A stretch of DNA of 41,781 nucleotides from Nitrospirae bacterium MYbinv3 (GCA_002753395.1 PEAB01000026.1:1-41781); one strand, 5' to 3'. Positions 25,609-35,369 are shown, counted from the first letter of the stretch. A program made the numbers and translations. The notes: a model not told the origin generated them from the letters alone.

Positions 25609-28600
25609 ATGATTAAGAGATTTAGTATAAAACTACCAACAGTGTTGGTGTTGATGTTTTTATCCATAGTTTTTTTTAGTGATATAGCATATTCAAAGTT
25701 TTACAAGTGGGTAGACAGTGGCGGGCAGGTGCAAATAACCGACTCTCCACCGCCTGAAATCGAGCCGGAAAAGGAGCCGGAAAAGGAACCGGCTAAAGCG
25801 GATACCGCAACTAAAGTATTACCTGCAAAGGTATTGCCTTCACCGGTGCCGTCCCCTGCTTTAGTACAGACTCCTATGCCAGCGCCAACTGCCATACCTC
25901 AGCCACCTGCCACTGCAGCTCATGTAACGCCTGTACCTAATGTACCCCCTGCTGCTCCAACAAGGATAACTACACCGCAGGTTACTAACGCTTCACCACC
26001 GGCAGCAGCCATAGCGTCCGCTCCACCGATATCTATGCCACCACCTGCAACACCCCGCGTACAGTTCCCTGTGACGAAGACAAAACCAGCTGAATCCGCC
26101 TCAAATGTTCAAGGATTGGAGATGCTAAATATAGACGCAGCTGGTTTAATGAAAACCATTAAGAAGTCACTGCCGTATGTATTTGCAGTGCTGGCGTTAA
26201 TGCTTGCAGGAACAGTGGTTTTCTTGTATACCTTGTATAAAATAGCGAAAAAGCTTCAAGTTTCTACTGCATGGATGGCATGGGTACCTGTGCTCAACTC
26301 ATTAACGATGGCGGAGGCGGCTGGAAGACCTGCGTGGTGGGGGGTATTGCTGTTGGTACCACTTGTTGGCACAGTGTTTTTTGTGATTTTTTGGATGGAT
26401 ATATGTCAGAGACTTGGACTAAAGAAAACTAACGGTCTATTGATGTTGATCCCTCTCTTGGCCCCAACAGCGGTGGCTTCCCTGGCTCCTCGTGTCATAA
26501 TGATGACCGGGGCTAATAAGATAGTGATAATTGCTTTTGTGGCGCTTTTCGTCCTAACCCTTGCATCAATCTTTTTTCTCCCATTGTTCTATCTATTACA
26601 GTCTGAAAGGAGGTCAAAGCAGACAGGCTATGACGGATATGACTCTGATGAGCCGAGCACAGTGCCGTTAGACAACTTACCGGAGGAAGAATCCCCTGTT
26701 TTTCTCAAAAAAACCTCCTCTGATTCAACACAAACAGCTCAAATAGATGAGTCGTTGTACCAAGAACACAAGTCCGACACAGATAGCGAAATGGCTGGGT
26801 CTGATCTGTCCTTTAGTCGAGAGTACATCTTGGAGCAAGCAGAAAAACAAGAAGAGGATGGTGTTTACGTAATACCCTCCCCAGAAGACTCGCCCAAGGG
26901 GTTTGAGTTAAAGGAGAAAATTACTGCAGAGAGCAATGGATATGATGCAGGAGATGCTTATGGTTACTCCGAGGATTCAACTCTTATTATAGGAGACAAG
27001 GCCGAGTTAGGAGAAAAACCGGGGGTGGACTTTGAACAGGCAGGAGATACTGGAGATATAGGACTAGAGGTTGAGTTCAAGTTAGAAGATAAAGAACTAA
27101 TCATAAACAAAGAGGAACTGACACTTGATGGTGTTGAAGAAGGGACTCCGGAGGGTGTGATAGATTTCGAGATTGCAGAGCAGGAGGACGAGAGCACCTC
27201 GGAGGCCTCTACGTGGGTCTTGGGCAAAGGCAGTAGCGCCAAGAAGCAAGAAGAAGGGGTAGAAGTCGAGGGCGGTAAAGAAGAGCCGCCAACAGGCGAA
27301 ATTGATTTTGAGATTGCTGAGTTAGCTGATGAGAGTACCTCGGAGGATTCAACATGGGTACAGGGCAAGGACATTAGCGGCACGGAGCAACAAGATGGTT
27401 TAGAAGCCGAGGACGGTAAAGAAGAATCACCAACAGGCGAAATTGATTTTGAGATTGCTGAGCTGGAGGACAAGGGGGAATGGGAAGAGTCTACGATGGT
27501 TTTAAAGCCAGGTATAGCGGGCACATCCGAGCATGAAATGGATGGCAGGGTTGAGCCAGAAAGTATAGACCTGACAACTATGCACGGCGAACTGGAGATA
27601 GACCTTGAAGGGCTGGGGGATAAAGCTGCCTCAAAAGAACCTACGTTAGACTATGGCTCTGAGCTTGGTGAAAAAGACGAGGCTGGCCTAGATATAGAGC
27701 CGGCAATCGATTTAGAAAAGAATGAGCTAGAGCTTGAAGATTCTGACCTGACCCTGGAATCAGGCGCTTTTGACATCGAAGGTGTTGACCAAAAAGAACC
27801 ACTAGGCGAACTGGAGATTGAACTTGAAGGACAGGGGTCAACAAACGCCTTTGAACAGCCAGCATTGGAAGAAAGCACAAACGACATTGAAGACGACACG
27901 ACAGAAGAGGGGATAGAGCTGGACTTGGATCTTGATTTGGAAGAGGATAAGGTGCTATCCGGTGAGTTTGAGATAGAGCTGGAGGAGGAGCTAGAGGAAA
28001 GTGAGGCGCCAACGTTCGTCTCTGATTATAAGTTTGAAGATACCGGCGTCTCTCAACCTGTAAGTCACAAGGATGGACATGATGACCTCAATGATATCTA
28101 TGAAGAACCTACTTTAATAGCGGTAAACGGGAGCAAGATAAAAGACGAGTCAACTTCAGCTCTTGACAGGATTGAATTAGAGCCAGACATGGGGTTAGAT
28201 TATGATGAGGGCCTAAAGATAGACATTGAAAAAGATGACATCGATTTTGACTTAGACTATGGCGATGCCCTGAATCTTAACACTAATGATAAAACACTTA
28301 TCATAGGCAGAGAACACGAGTCACGGGAAAAGGCAGATGCAGCCGCTCAGCCGTCCAAGTCCGCAGAGGCCGCCTCCCTGAACGGTGACAGGGAAGAAGA
28401 TGTATATGATATAAGTGGCGAGGAGGGATTGGAGCTTGCCGATGACGATGACATTACCTTTTCTCAGGTTGACAGTTTACCTGGTAGCTTACAAGGCTCT
28501 GAGCCATCTCTGTCAGATGAAGAATCAGGGCTTGACCTGGACATTGATGATGAGTTTGATAAAACACTGGAACTGGATTTAGATGCAGATGACAAGGAAG

Positions 28601-28689
28601 ACAACAAAGATAATGCCCCTTTAAATACGAATGAGTTGACCGTGGATAATGAAACGATAAGGCTGTACAATAAGAAGGACAAGAAATAA
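25609..28689 (+). CDS. DUF4124/DUF5684-like membrane protein with long acidic repetitive tail
   Basis: A 1026-residue protein of unknown function. Order: a signal peptide or anchor (about 7-28); a DUF4124-like motif (FYKWVDSGGQVQITDSPPP, 31-49); a Pro/Ala-rich linker to about 165; a TM helix (about 190-213); then a DUF5684-like block with several membrane segments (WMAWVPVLNSL...GRPAWWGVLLLVPLVGTVFFVIFWMDICQRLG) to about 330. The last ~680 residues are strongly acidic and probably disordered. They contain blocks such as GEIDFEIAEL and GELEIELEG and a recurring [E/D]-x-T plus two hydrophobics motif (STLIIG, STWVLG, STMVLK, PTLIAV, KTLIIG). FimV-like acidic scaffolds are a loose analogy only. 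A ribosome-binding site (AGGGAGG) lies 4 nt before the ATG. Confidence 0.8.
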   Translation: MIKRFSIKLPTVLVLMFLSIVFFSDIAYSKFYKWVDSGGQVQITDSPPPEIEPEKEPEKEPAKADTATKVLPAKVLPSPVPSPALVQTPMPAPTAIPQPPATAAHVTPVPNVPPAAPTRITTPQVTNASPPAAAIASAPPISMPPPATPRVQFPVTKTKPAESASNVQGLEMLNIDAAGLMKTIKKSLPYVFAVLALMLAGTVVFLYTLYKIAKKLQVSTAWMAWVPVLNSLTMAEAAGRPAWWGVLLLVPLVGTVFFVIFWMDICQRLGLKKTNGLLMLIPLLAPTAVASLAPRVIMMTGANKIVIIAFVALFVLTLASIFFLPLFYLLQSERRSKQTGYDGYDSDEPSTVPLDNLPEEESPVFLKKTSSDSTQTAQIDESLYQEHKSDTDSEMAGSDLSFSREYILEQAEKQEEDGVYVIPSPEDSPKGFELKEKITAESNGYDAGDAYGYSEDSTLIIGDKAELGEKPGVDFEQAGDTGDIGLEVEFKLEDKELIINKEELTLDGVEEGTPEGVIDFEIAEQEDESTSEASTWVLGKGSSAKKQEEGVEVEGGKEEPPTGEIDFEIAELADESTSEDSTWVQGKDISGTEQQDGLEAEDGKEESPTGEIDFEIAELEDKGEWEESTMVLKPGIAGTSEHEMDGRVEPESIDLTTMHGELEIDLEGLGDKAASKEPTLDYGSELGEKDEAGLDIEPAIDLEKNELELEDSDLTLESGAFDIEGVDQKEPLGELEIELEGQGSTNAFEQPALEESTNDIEDDTTEEGIELDLDLDLEEDKVLSGEFEIELEEELEESEAPTFVSDYKFEDTGVSQPVSHKDGHDDLNDIYEEPTLIAVNGSKIKDESTSALDRIELEPDMGLDYDEGLKIDIEKDDIDFDLDYGDALNLNTNDKTLIIGREHESREKADAAAQPSKSAEAASLNGDREEDVYDISGEEGLELADDDDITFSQVDSLPGSLQGSEPSLSDEESGLDLDIDDEFDKTLELDLDADDKEDNKDNAPLNTNELTVDNETIRLYNKKDKK

Positions 28690-28715
28690 TTTTATTTAGG
28701 AGGGAAATATTAATT

Positions 28716-29327
28716 ATGAAAGAAATGCTGTTAAAGGCTTTTCAGTTCAGGCACGCATGTAAGGTGTTCGATGAGACAAAGGTTGTGTCAGATGATGACT
28801 TAAGATTCATTCTTGAGGCTGGAAGGCTTTCACCCTCGTCTTTTGGATTGGAGCAGTGGAGGTTTATCGTTACCAGGTCAGCAGTGATTAAGGAAAAGCT
28901 AAGGGCAGCCTGTCTCAACCAAGCGCAGCTAACTACGTGCAGTGTTGTTGTCTGTATTGTTGCCAAGGTACAAGAGCTCACGCCCGGCAGCGATTATGTC
29001 AGTGCCAGATTTAAACAAAAGAACTACCCGCCTGAGATCCACAAGTGGCTGGAGCAATTCTACGAGTTCTATTACAAGCAGATAGACGTGCTGCCCTGGA
29101 GCATTATGCAGTGTCACATAGCGGCTGCAAATATGATGACGGCTGCTGCCTTTATAGGTGTAGACTCCTGTCCCATTGGCGGATTTGACCCTAAGTTGAC
29201 AAGAGAAGTCCTGCAAATTGATGGCAAGAATGCCGACATAGCCCTGATCATACCGTTAGGTTACAGAAAAAACCCACAGCCCCCTATAGTCAGATTGTCT
29301 TTTGAAGAGGTAGTACAGTACATATAA
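28716..29327 (+). CDS. Nitroreductase-family FMN oxidoreductase
   Basis: A cytoplasmic NAD(P)H-dependent flavin enzyme of the nitroreductase superfamily, substrate unknown. The 203-residue protein opens with the FMN-contact region FQFRHACKVFDE (the usual R-x-S of RRSxRxF is replaced by RHACK). The substrate-side motif LEAGRLSPSSFGLEQWRFIV is strongly conserved. IGVDSCPIGGFDP and IPLGYRKNPQPP mark the C-terminal FMN site. Length is normal. AGGAGGG lies about 11 nt before the ATG. It is 26 bp downstream of the acidic membrane protein gene and may be co-transcribed. Repeat R7 lies 33 bp after its stop codon. Confidence 0.9.
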   Translation: MKEMLLKAFQFRHACKVFDETKVVSDDDLRFILEAGRLSPSSFGLEQWRFIVTRSAVIKEKLRAACLNQAQLTTCSVVVCIVAKVQELTPGSDYVSARFKQKNYPPEIHKWLEQFYEFYYKQIDVLPWSIMQCHIAAANMMTAAAFIGVDSCPIGGFDPKLTREVLQIDGKNADIALIIPLGYRKNPQPPIVRLSFEEVVQYI

Positions 29328-29360
29328 ATAATGCCTTACCCCTGTGTACGATACAAAGGA

Positions 29361-29420
29361 GAAGGGGAGGCTCTGCAGCCCCTCAGACCTCTCCGCAAGG
29401 GGACCAGTCCCCTTGACCCC
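29361..29420 (-). repeat. GC-rich double-hairpin repeat, copy R7
   Basis: Inverse orientation, GAAGGGGAGGC to GACCCC, with the perfect hairpin AAGGGGACCAGTCCCCTT. The other palindrome is shortened. It sits after the nitroreductase stop and before pilC. A TATAAT at 29465-29470 beyond it could be a -10 for pilC, but no good -35 is seen. Confidence 0.85.
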
Positions 29421-29584
29421 ATTAAAATGATGCGTATTTTGTATTTAATCAAATAGAAATCTGTTATAATTGTCCTGGATACTGGTAAAATTAGAGTTAA
29501 ATATAGTAGTATAGAGCGTATGATGAGTGAATCAATTGCTAGGTGAGTGCAGAAAAAGCATTATAGATAGCAGAAGGGGGGCGT

Positions 29585-30688
29585 ATGGCAAGTGAGAATG
29601 TAAAGACAGTTGAGGCTAAGCCAAAGAAGAAGGGTTTTAAGTTTGGCGGGAGTATATCGACAAAGGATATTGTGGTATTCACAAGGCAGTTCTCTACCAT
29701 GATAGATGCTGGTCTACCTCTGGTACAGGCGCTCGATATACTGGCGTTGCAGACAGAAAACGAGAAGTTAAAGGATGTTATCAGGCAGATGAAGATAGAC
29801 GTAGAGGGAGGCTCTACGTATGCGGAGGCTATAGGCAAACATCCAAGGATTTTTGATGATCTTTACGAGGGAATGGTACAGGCCGGAGAGGCAGGCGGTA
29901 TATTGGATAAGGTACTGCAAAGGCTTGCCGATTATATGGAAAAGGCAATGAGATTAAAAAAGAAGGTCAAAGGGGCAATGACCTATCCAGCGGTCGTCAT
30001 ATCCATAGCCGTTGTGTGTATTGGTATAATTATGGTAGCCGTCGTCCCTGTATTTGCCAAGATGTTTGCGCAGTTGGGAGGTACGCTGCCAGGGCCGACA
30101 CGGTTTATCATAGCGTTAAGTAATTTTATAGCGGGCTGGGGCGGGGTTATGATAGTAGTGTTCGTTTCAGCAGCGACTTACATAATAAAGCAGACATATC
30201 GTACTGAGAAAGGACGTCTTGCTATAGATCAGATCTTACTAAAAGCTCCGGTATTTGGTAACCTCCTCAGAAAAGTTGCAGTGGCCAAGTTCACCAGAAC
30301 CCTGGGGACTCTTATCTCAAGCGGTGTTCCCATCATCGAAGCACTTGAGAACACGGCAAAGACAGCCGGTAACAAGGTCATTGAGAGGGCCATCTCCACG
30401 ATAAAAAGCGCCGTTATTGAAGGACAGCCCTTAGCCGAACCATTAAGGCAGATAAGCGTGTTTCCACCGATGGTTACCAGCATGGTTGCCATCGGTGAGT
30501 CTACGGGAGCGCTTGACAACATGCTCAGCAAGGTAGCCGATTTCTACGACGAGGAGGTTGACAGCGCTGTTGCAAACCTGACAGCCGCAATGGAGCCTAT
30601 GATGATCGTCTTTTTAGGGGGTACTGTAGGCTTTACTGTTGTTGCAATGTATCTGCCCATATTCAAGATGATGACCCTGATTAAGTAG
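29585..30688 (+). CDS. pilC: Type IV pilus / type II secretion inner-membrane platform protein PilC
   Basis: The platform protein of type IV pilus assembly in the inner membrane, working with the PilB/PilT motors. The 367-residue protein has two GspF repeats. The first has FTRQFSTMIDAGLPLVQALDIL and the signature YEGMVQAGEAGGILD...L; the second has FTRTLGTLISSGVPIIEALE and VTSMVAIGESTGALD. Membrane segments are near 135-165, 180-200 and 340-360. It is slightly shorter than classical PilC (about 400). AAGGGGGG is 4 nt before the ATG. It heads a compact run with pilS and pilR; no motor or pilin genes are in the window. Confidence 0.93.
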   Translation: MASENVKTVEAKPKKKGFKFGGSISTKDIVVFTRQFSTMIDAGLPLVQALDILALQTENEKLKDVIRQMKIDVEGGSTYAEAIGKHPRIFDDLYEGMVQAGEAGGILDKVLQRLADYMEKAMRLKKKVKGAMTYPAVVISIAVVCIGIIMVAVVPVFAKMFAQLGGTLPGPTRFIIALSNFIAGWGGVMIVVFVSAATYIIKQTYRTEKGRLAIDQILLKAPVFGNLLRKVAVAKFTRTLGTLISSGVPIIEALENTAKTAGNKVIERAISTIKSAVIEGQPLAEPLRQISVFPPMVTSMVAIGESTGALDNMLSKVADFYDEEVDSAVANLTAAMEPMMIVFLGGTVGFTVVAMYLPIFKMMTLIK

Positions 30689-30690
30689 TT

Positions 30691-32283
30691 TTGTATCAAC
30701 AGGATATAAAAAAAATAAAGGCTCTGATCCTCTCCAGGGTCTTTGTTGCCTACCTGCTGGTAGCGTCTTTTTATATCTACAACAAGAACTTTTTAATAGC
30801 GCAGCACTCTCAGTTCCTGTCCTATTTTGCAGCGTTTATATTCTTCTTGACTATCGTATACCTACTGCTTCTTAAGAACCTTAAACGCGGGTATTTTGTG
30901 TTTGCCTACATACAAATCCTCATAGATATAGTTTTGATAATTGTATTTATACTGCTGACTGGCGCCATCGAAAGCTGGTTCTCTTTTATGCTCTTGGTAA
31001 ATGTCATAGGGGCAGGGATAACGCTTGGCAGAAGGCCGGTAATAACCATTGCAGCCGTAAGCGCTCTGGCCTATGGCTCCGTAATTGTCATGCAGTTTTA
31101 TGGAATCATACAGATACAGTTCAGCAAGGTCTTAAGCGCAAAGGATTTCTTTTATAATATCTTTGCCAATATAACGGCTATGTTTTTTGTGGCTATTTTA
31201 GGCCGGCATCTGCTTCTAAATCTTGAAAAAACCTCGCGGACGCTCGAAAAACGCGAGAGCGACTTTCGTGAACTCTACTCCTTTCATCGGGAGGTTATAG
31301 AAAACATACCCGGCGGTCTGTCCTACACTGACGCCTCTGGAAATATAATGCTTTTTAACCGCCCGGCTGAGATAATTACAGGACTTAAAAGAGATAAGGC
31401 CATAGAGAAAACTTTATGGAATGTGTTTGGATTTATCCCCTCGCCTGTTAAGATTGGACAGTTCAAAGGCGTGATAACCCTTGATGGGGATGATAAGATC
31501 ATTAAGCTAAACATCTCCGAACATAGAAACGATATCGGCGAACTTATGGGATATGTAATCACCTTTGAGGATCACACAAAGATAACAGAGATGGAAAGAG
31601 AGATGAAGGAAAAGGAAAAACTAGCAGCCATCGGTGAGATCGCCGCCAATATAGCCCACGAGATCAGAAACCCCCTCTCAGCCATCAGAAGCTCCATTGA
31701 GATGTTAAAAGAGTCCAACCTTGATGAGAGTAAGAGCAAAAGGATTATGGACATAGCGATACTTGAGATGGACCGGATGAATAAAATAATCACTGACTTT
31801 CTGATATATTCAAATCCCCGCCCCCCTGAGTTCAAAAATGTCTTTATAAACAATGCCTTAATTGAGACCATCGAGATGCTGCGCGCCCTTGTGTCAACCG
31901 ACGGAAACGTGATCATTAACACCAACATCGCTAAGGAGATCTACATCGAGGCAGACGATAATAAGCTGAGGCAGGTGTTTTGGAACCTTGGACTTAACGC
32001 CATACAGGCCTGCTCGGGGAAGGGTGAGGTTTTCATAGAAGTGAAACAATTATCAAAATTTGTTACAATAAGGTTTAAGGACAACGGTTCGGGTATAGAG
32101 CCTGCTATTAAAAAGAAGATTTTCTACCCGTTTTTTACAACAAAGGAGGGCGGCGGCGGGCTTGGCCTTGCTATGGTGTACAGGATAGTGCATGAACACT
32201 CAGGTAAGATAAACGTGATAAGCACTGTTGGAAAGGGCAGTATCTTTGAAGTAATATTACCATATGAAAGACAGCAAGGATAA
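30691..32283 (+). CDS. pilS: PilS-like sensor histidine kinase
   Basis: The 530-residue kinase has about six membrane helices in the first 175 residues (for example 14-31, 43-61, 68-91, 97-113, 116-135, 158-175) and no large periplasmic domain, as in PilS. A PAS domain follows (about 197-300, NIPGGLSYTDASGNIMLFN), then HisKA with H323 (NIAHEIRNPLSA) and a HATPase with DNGSGIEP and GGGGLGLAM. The TTG start is 2 nt after the pilC stop and has no clear ribosome-binding site, suggesting coupled translation. The gene overlaps pilR by 20 nt. Probable role: control of PilR and sigma-54-dependent pilus genes. The symbol rests on architecture and synteny. Confidence 0.85.
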   Translation: MYQQDIKKIKALILSRVFVAYLLVASFYIYNKNFLIAQHSQFLSYFAAFIFFLTIVYLLLLKNLKRGYFVFAYIQILIDIVLIIVFILLTGAIESWFSFMLLVNVIGAGITLGRRPVITIAAVSALAYGSVIVMQFYGIIQIQFSKVLSAKDFFYNIFANITAMFFVAILGRHLLLNLEKTSRTLEKRESDFRELYSFHREVIENIPGGLSYTDASGNIMLFNRPAEIITGLKRDKAIEKTLWNVFGFIPSPVKIGQFKGVITLDGDDKIIKLNISEHRNDIGELMGYVITFEDHTKITEMEREMKEKEKLAAIGEIAANIAHEIRNPLSAIRSSIEMLKESNLDESKSKRIMDIAILEMDRMNKIITDFLIYSNPRPPEFKNVFINNALIETIEMLRALVSTDGNVIINTNIAKEIYIEADDNKLRQVFWNLGLNAIQACSGKGEVFIEVKQLSKFVTIRFKDNGSGIEPAIKKKIFYPFFTTKEGGGGLGLAMVYRIVHEHSGKINVISTVGKGSIFEVILPYERQQG

Positions 32284-33649
32284 AGGTAAGATTTTAGTCG
32301 TCGAGGACGAAAAAAGCATGAACGACATCCTAATGATGCTCCTAGAGGGCGAGGGCTACGAGGTGGTCTCTGCTTATGATGGCAGCCAAGGGATAGACGC
32401 CATAAAAAAGGATATCTTTGACATAGTCATTACAGATATCAAGATGCCTAAGCAAGATGGCTTTGCTGTTCTAAGGTCTGTCAAAGAGACCTCTCCAGAG
32501 ACTATCGTGTTAATGGTTACAGCCTTTGGCACTACGGAGGACGCAATAGACGCCATGAAACTTGGCGCCTACGACTATATCAATAAACCGTTTAAGATCG
32601 ACGAAATCCGGTTGATCGTCAAAAACGCCCTTGAAAAACGTCTGTTAAAGAGAGAGGTCAAAAACCTCAGAGAGCAGATCCTTACTACCTACAGGTTAGA
32701 CAACATCATCGGCAAGAGCAAACCGATGCAGGAGCTCCTGATGACATTGCCAAAGATAGCAGATAGCATCTCAAGCGTGCTCATAATGGGTGAGAGCGGC
32801 TGCGGTAAGGAACTCATAGCCCGGGCCATCCACAACCTCAGTAAGCGCGCCAGCAAGGACTTTGTAGCCATTAACTGCGCAGCCCTTCCTGAGGGACTCC
32901 TGGAGAGTGAACTGTTTGGCTTTATGAAGGGGGCTTTTACCGGTGCAGCTTCTAACAAGGAAGGACTTTTTGAGGTGGCCAACAACGGATCCATATTTCT
33001 GGATGAGATTGGCGACATGCCGGCAAGCCTGCAGGCAAAACTGCTGCGGGTATTAGAGGATGGCACTTTTAGGAGAATTGGCGGCATCAAGGATGTCACC
33101 GTAGACGTAAGGATAATATCCGCCACGAACAAATACTTAAAAGACGAGGCAGAGGCCGGCAGGTTCAGATCAGACCTCTACTACAGATTAAACGTTATCC
33201 CCGTCATGATCCCCCCCCTGAGGGAGCGGAAGGAAGACATCCCCTTGCTCATAGAGCATTTCTTTGAAAAACACGGGGTTAAGGATAAAAAGTTCACTCA
33301 GGATGCTATCTCTCTTATGATGAGCTACCCCTGGCATGGTAACGTTAGAGAATTAGAGAACTCCGTGGAGAGAATCTTGACCTTTACTGACACGCCCTCT
33401 ATAAGTGTAAACGACTTGCCAGAAGAAATCAGGTCTTATGTCGCACGCAAAGCTGAACCTGTATCGGTCAACTCGACTCAGATAAGCCCAGAAGGGGTAA
33501 ACCTGGACAGCATCTTAGAGGATATAGAGATGAGGTACTTAAAAAGATCCTTGGAGATAACGGGCGGCATCAAAACAGACGCCGCCAGATTGCTTAACAT
33601 ATCCTTCAGACAGTTCAGACACAGATTAAAAAAGTATGGAATCGATTAA
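32264..33649 (+). CDS. pilR: NtrC-type sigma-54 response regulator, PilR-like
   Basis: A transcription activator of sigma-54 promoters. The 461 residues comprise a receiver (phospho-acceptor D58 in VITDIKM, lysine in INKPF), a complete AAA+ domain with Walker A GESGCGKE (176-183), the sigma-54 contact loop GAFTGA (223-228) and Walker B (FLDEIGD, 245-251), and a Fis-type C-terminal HTH (TDAARLLNISFRQFRHRLKKYG). It overlaps pilS and the following kinase gene. I found no clear GG-N10-GC sigma-54 site immediately before pilC, so its targets may lie elsewhere. Confidence 0.92.
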   Translation: MKDSKDKGKILVVEDEKSMNDILMMLLEGEGYEVVSAYDGSQGIDAIKKDIFDIVITDIKMPKQDGFAVLRSVKETSPETIVLMVTAFGTTEDAIDAMKLGAYDYINKPFKIDEIRLIVKNALEKRLLKREVKNLREQILTTYRLDNIIGKSKPMQELLMTLPKIADSISSVLIMGESGCGKELIARAIHNLSKRASKDFVAINCAALPEGLLESELFGFMKGAFTGAASNKEGLFEVANNGSIFLDEIGDMPASLQAKLLRVLEDGTFRRIGGIKDVTVDVRIISATNKYLKDEAEAGRFRSDLYYRLNVIPVMIPPLRERKEDIPLLIEHFFEKHGVKDKKFTQDAISLMMSYPWHGNVRELENSVERILTFTDTPSISVNDLPEEIRSYVARKAEPVSVNSTQISPEGVNLDSILEDIEMRYLKRSLEITGGIKTDAARLLNISFRQFRHRLKKYGID

Positions 33650-35369
33650 ACTTATAGACGAAAACGAGTTACTTCGTACATTGATGGAGAATATCCCTGA
33701 TTCGATCTACTTTAAGGATACTGCCAGCAGGTTTGTAATGGTTAACCGGGCAAAGGCCAATCACTCCAACACCGAACCACAAGAGATGATCGGCAAGACA
33801 GACTATGATTATCTTCCATATGAACAGGCTGATAAAAGCAAGAAGGCAGAAGAAGAGGTAATCCAGACCGGTAAGCCGATTATTGGCATGATCGAAAGTT
33901 TTGTGCGCATGGACGGTAGTAAGGTCTGTATTAACGCCACAAAGATACCGTGGTACGATAAGTCCGGTAAGATAATCGGCACGATGGGCATCTCGCGTGA
34001 CATCACCGAGCTGGAAAAAGCCAGGGAAGAGATGGAGGCCGTGAACCAGGAACTTGAAAGAAGGGTTCAGATGCGCACCCATGAGCTTACAAATGCAAAC
34101 AAAAGATTAATAAATGAGATAGCCGAGCGAAAACAGGCTGAGCAAAAAATCGAAGACAATTATCACATACAGATGGTCATAAATTCGATACTTATGGTCT
34201 CCCTAAGCACGCTGTCCTATAAGGAGCAGCTACAAAGCGTCCTTGAGCTTATACTGTCTATACCGTGGCTTAGATTGCAGTCCAAGGGGTGTATATTTCT
34301 CGTAGATGGCAACGGAACGTCCTTAAAAATGGTAGTAAGCAGCGGGTTAGACAACAGGTTGCTTCAATTGTGCAACAACGTGCAGTTTGGTACCTGTCTA
34401 TGCGGGCGCTCTGCCAAGAGTCAGCAGATTCTCTTTGTCGATCGTCTTGATTGTCTGCACGACATCCATTACGACGGTATGCAAGACCACGGTCACTACT
34501 GCGTGCCTGTTGTCTCAGGGCAAAGGCTTTTGGGTGTTATTAACCTGTACGTGGATAAGGGACATAAGAGGGATGACGTAGAGGAGGCCTTTCTCCATGC
34601 CGTAGCCAACACCACTGCAAGTATCATAGAAAAAAACAAGAGCGAGTTAGAAAAACAGAGACTGCATAGCCGTCTCGTTCAATCTGAGAAGCTATCGGCC
34701 CTTGGAAGGCTCTCCGCAAACGTTGCCCACGAGATACGAAACCCCCTGACGGTAATTGGAGGCTATGTAAGACGCCTGAATAAGCGAATGCCTGAGGGCA
34801 GTTGGGAGAAAGAATGTGTTGAGACGATATACTCTGAGACCCTCAGACTTGAAATGATCCTGAGAAACGTCCTGTCATATTCAAAATACTCTCAGTTGAA
34901 TCTACAGATCTATAACGTAAACTATATTGTAGATGAATCCCTGAAGAATTATCTAAATATTTGCAATGAAAAAAATACTGAAGTAAAAAAAATAACTAAC
35001 CCCGTGCCAAACATACTCGTTGATAAGAATCAGATACGACAGGTCTTAGACAACCTCATATCCAATGCAATAGACGCCATGCCAGATGGAGGTGTGTTGA
35101 GCGTTTCAACAGAAACCGTTTTGATAGAGCAAAAGGAATATGTGGTTATCAAGGTAGCAGACACGGGGGCAGGCATCCCAGAGGATAAGATCGACCTCAT
35201 ATTTGAACCCTTCTTTTCAACCAAAGAGATTGGTACAGGCACAGGGCTTGGGTTACCGCTAAGCAGGAAGATCGTTCAGGATCACGGGGGTTTTATAACT
35301 GCACACAGTCAGCCTCAGAAAGGTTCCATATTCTGTGCACATCTGCCAAGAGAAGTGGATAAGCTCTAA
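33636..35369 (+). CDS. Cytoplasmic PAS-GAF histidine kinase with a Cys/His-rich GAF
   Basis: The 577 residues have no membrane helix. The order is PAS (about 10-125, PDSIYFKDTASRFVMVN), a coiled linker (125-175), GAF (about 185-335), HisKA with H365 (NVAHEIRNPLTVIGGY), and HATPase (DTGAGIPEDK, GTGTGLGLPL). The GAF has a conspicuous set of possible metal or redox ligands: C254 and C256 (FGTCLCG), C273 and H275 or H278 (DCLHDIH), and H285, H287 and C289 (DHGHYC). The gene overlaps pilR by 14 nt and so belongs to the pil unit; it may be a second input to PilR or act on another regulator. Confidence 0.88.
   Translation: MESIKLIDENELLRTLMENIPDSIYFKDTASRFVMVNRAKANHSNTEPQEMIGKTDYDYLPYEQADKSKKAEEEVIQTGKPIIGMIESFVRMDGSKVCINATKIPWYDKSGKIIGTMGISRDITELEKAREEMEAVNQELERRVQMRTHELTNANKRLINEIAERKQAEQKIEDNYHIQMVINSILMVSLSTLSYKEQLQSVLELILSIPWLRLQSKGCIFLVDGNGTSLKMVVSSGLDNRLLQLCNNVQFGTCLCGRSAKSQQILFVDRLDCLHDIHYDGMQDHGHYCVPVVSGQRLLGVINLYVDKGHKRDDVEEAFLHAVANTTASIIEKNKSELEKQRLHSRLVQSEKLSALGRLSANVAHEIRNPLTVIGGYVRRLNKRMPEGSWEKECVETIYSETLRLEMILRNVLSYSKYSQLNLQIYNVNYIVDESLKNYLNICNEKNTEVKKITNPVPNILVDKNQIRQVLDNLISNAIDAMPDGGVLSVSTETVLIEQKEYVVIKVADTGAGIPEDKIDLIFEPFFSTKEIGTGTGLGLPLSRKIVQDHGGFITAHSQPQKGSIFCAHLPREVDKL

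Noticed and set aside
26964-28012. Long Ser/Pro-rich frames on the minus strand opposite the acidic tail
   Set aside because: They are the mirror of Asp/Glu codons in the acidic protein, and have no ribosome-binding sites or recognisable domains.
29361-29420. Repeat R7 as a classical rho-independent terminator
   Set aside because: The hairpins are strong but no T-run follows in the direction of transcription, so it is annotated as a repeat only.
29430-29584. Sigma-54 promoter before pilC, expected because PilR is a sigma-54 activator
   Set aside because: I could not find a TGGCAC-N5-TTGC-type site with the GG-N10-GC core in this stretch.
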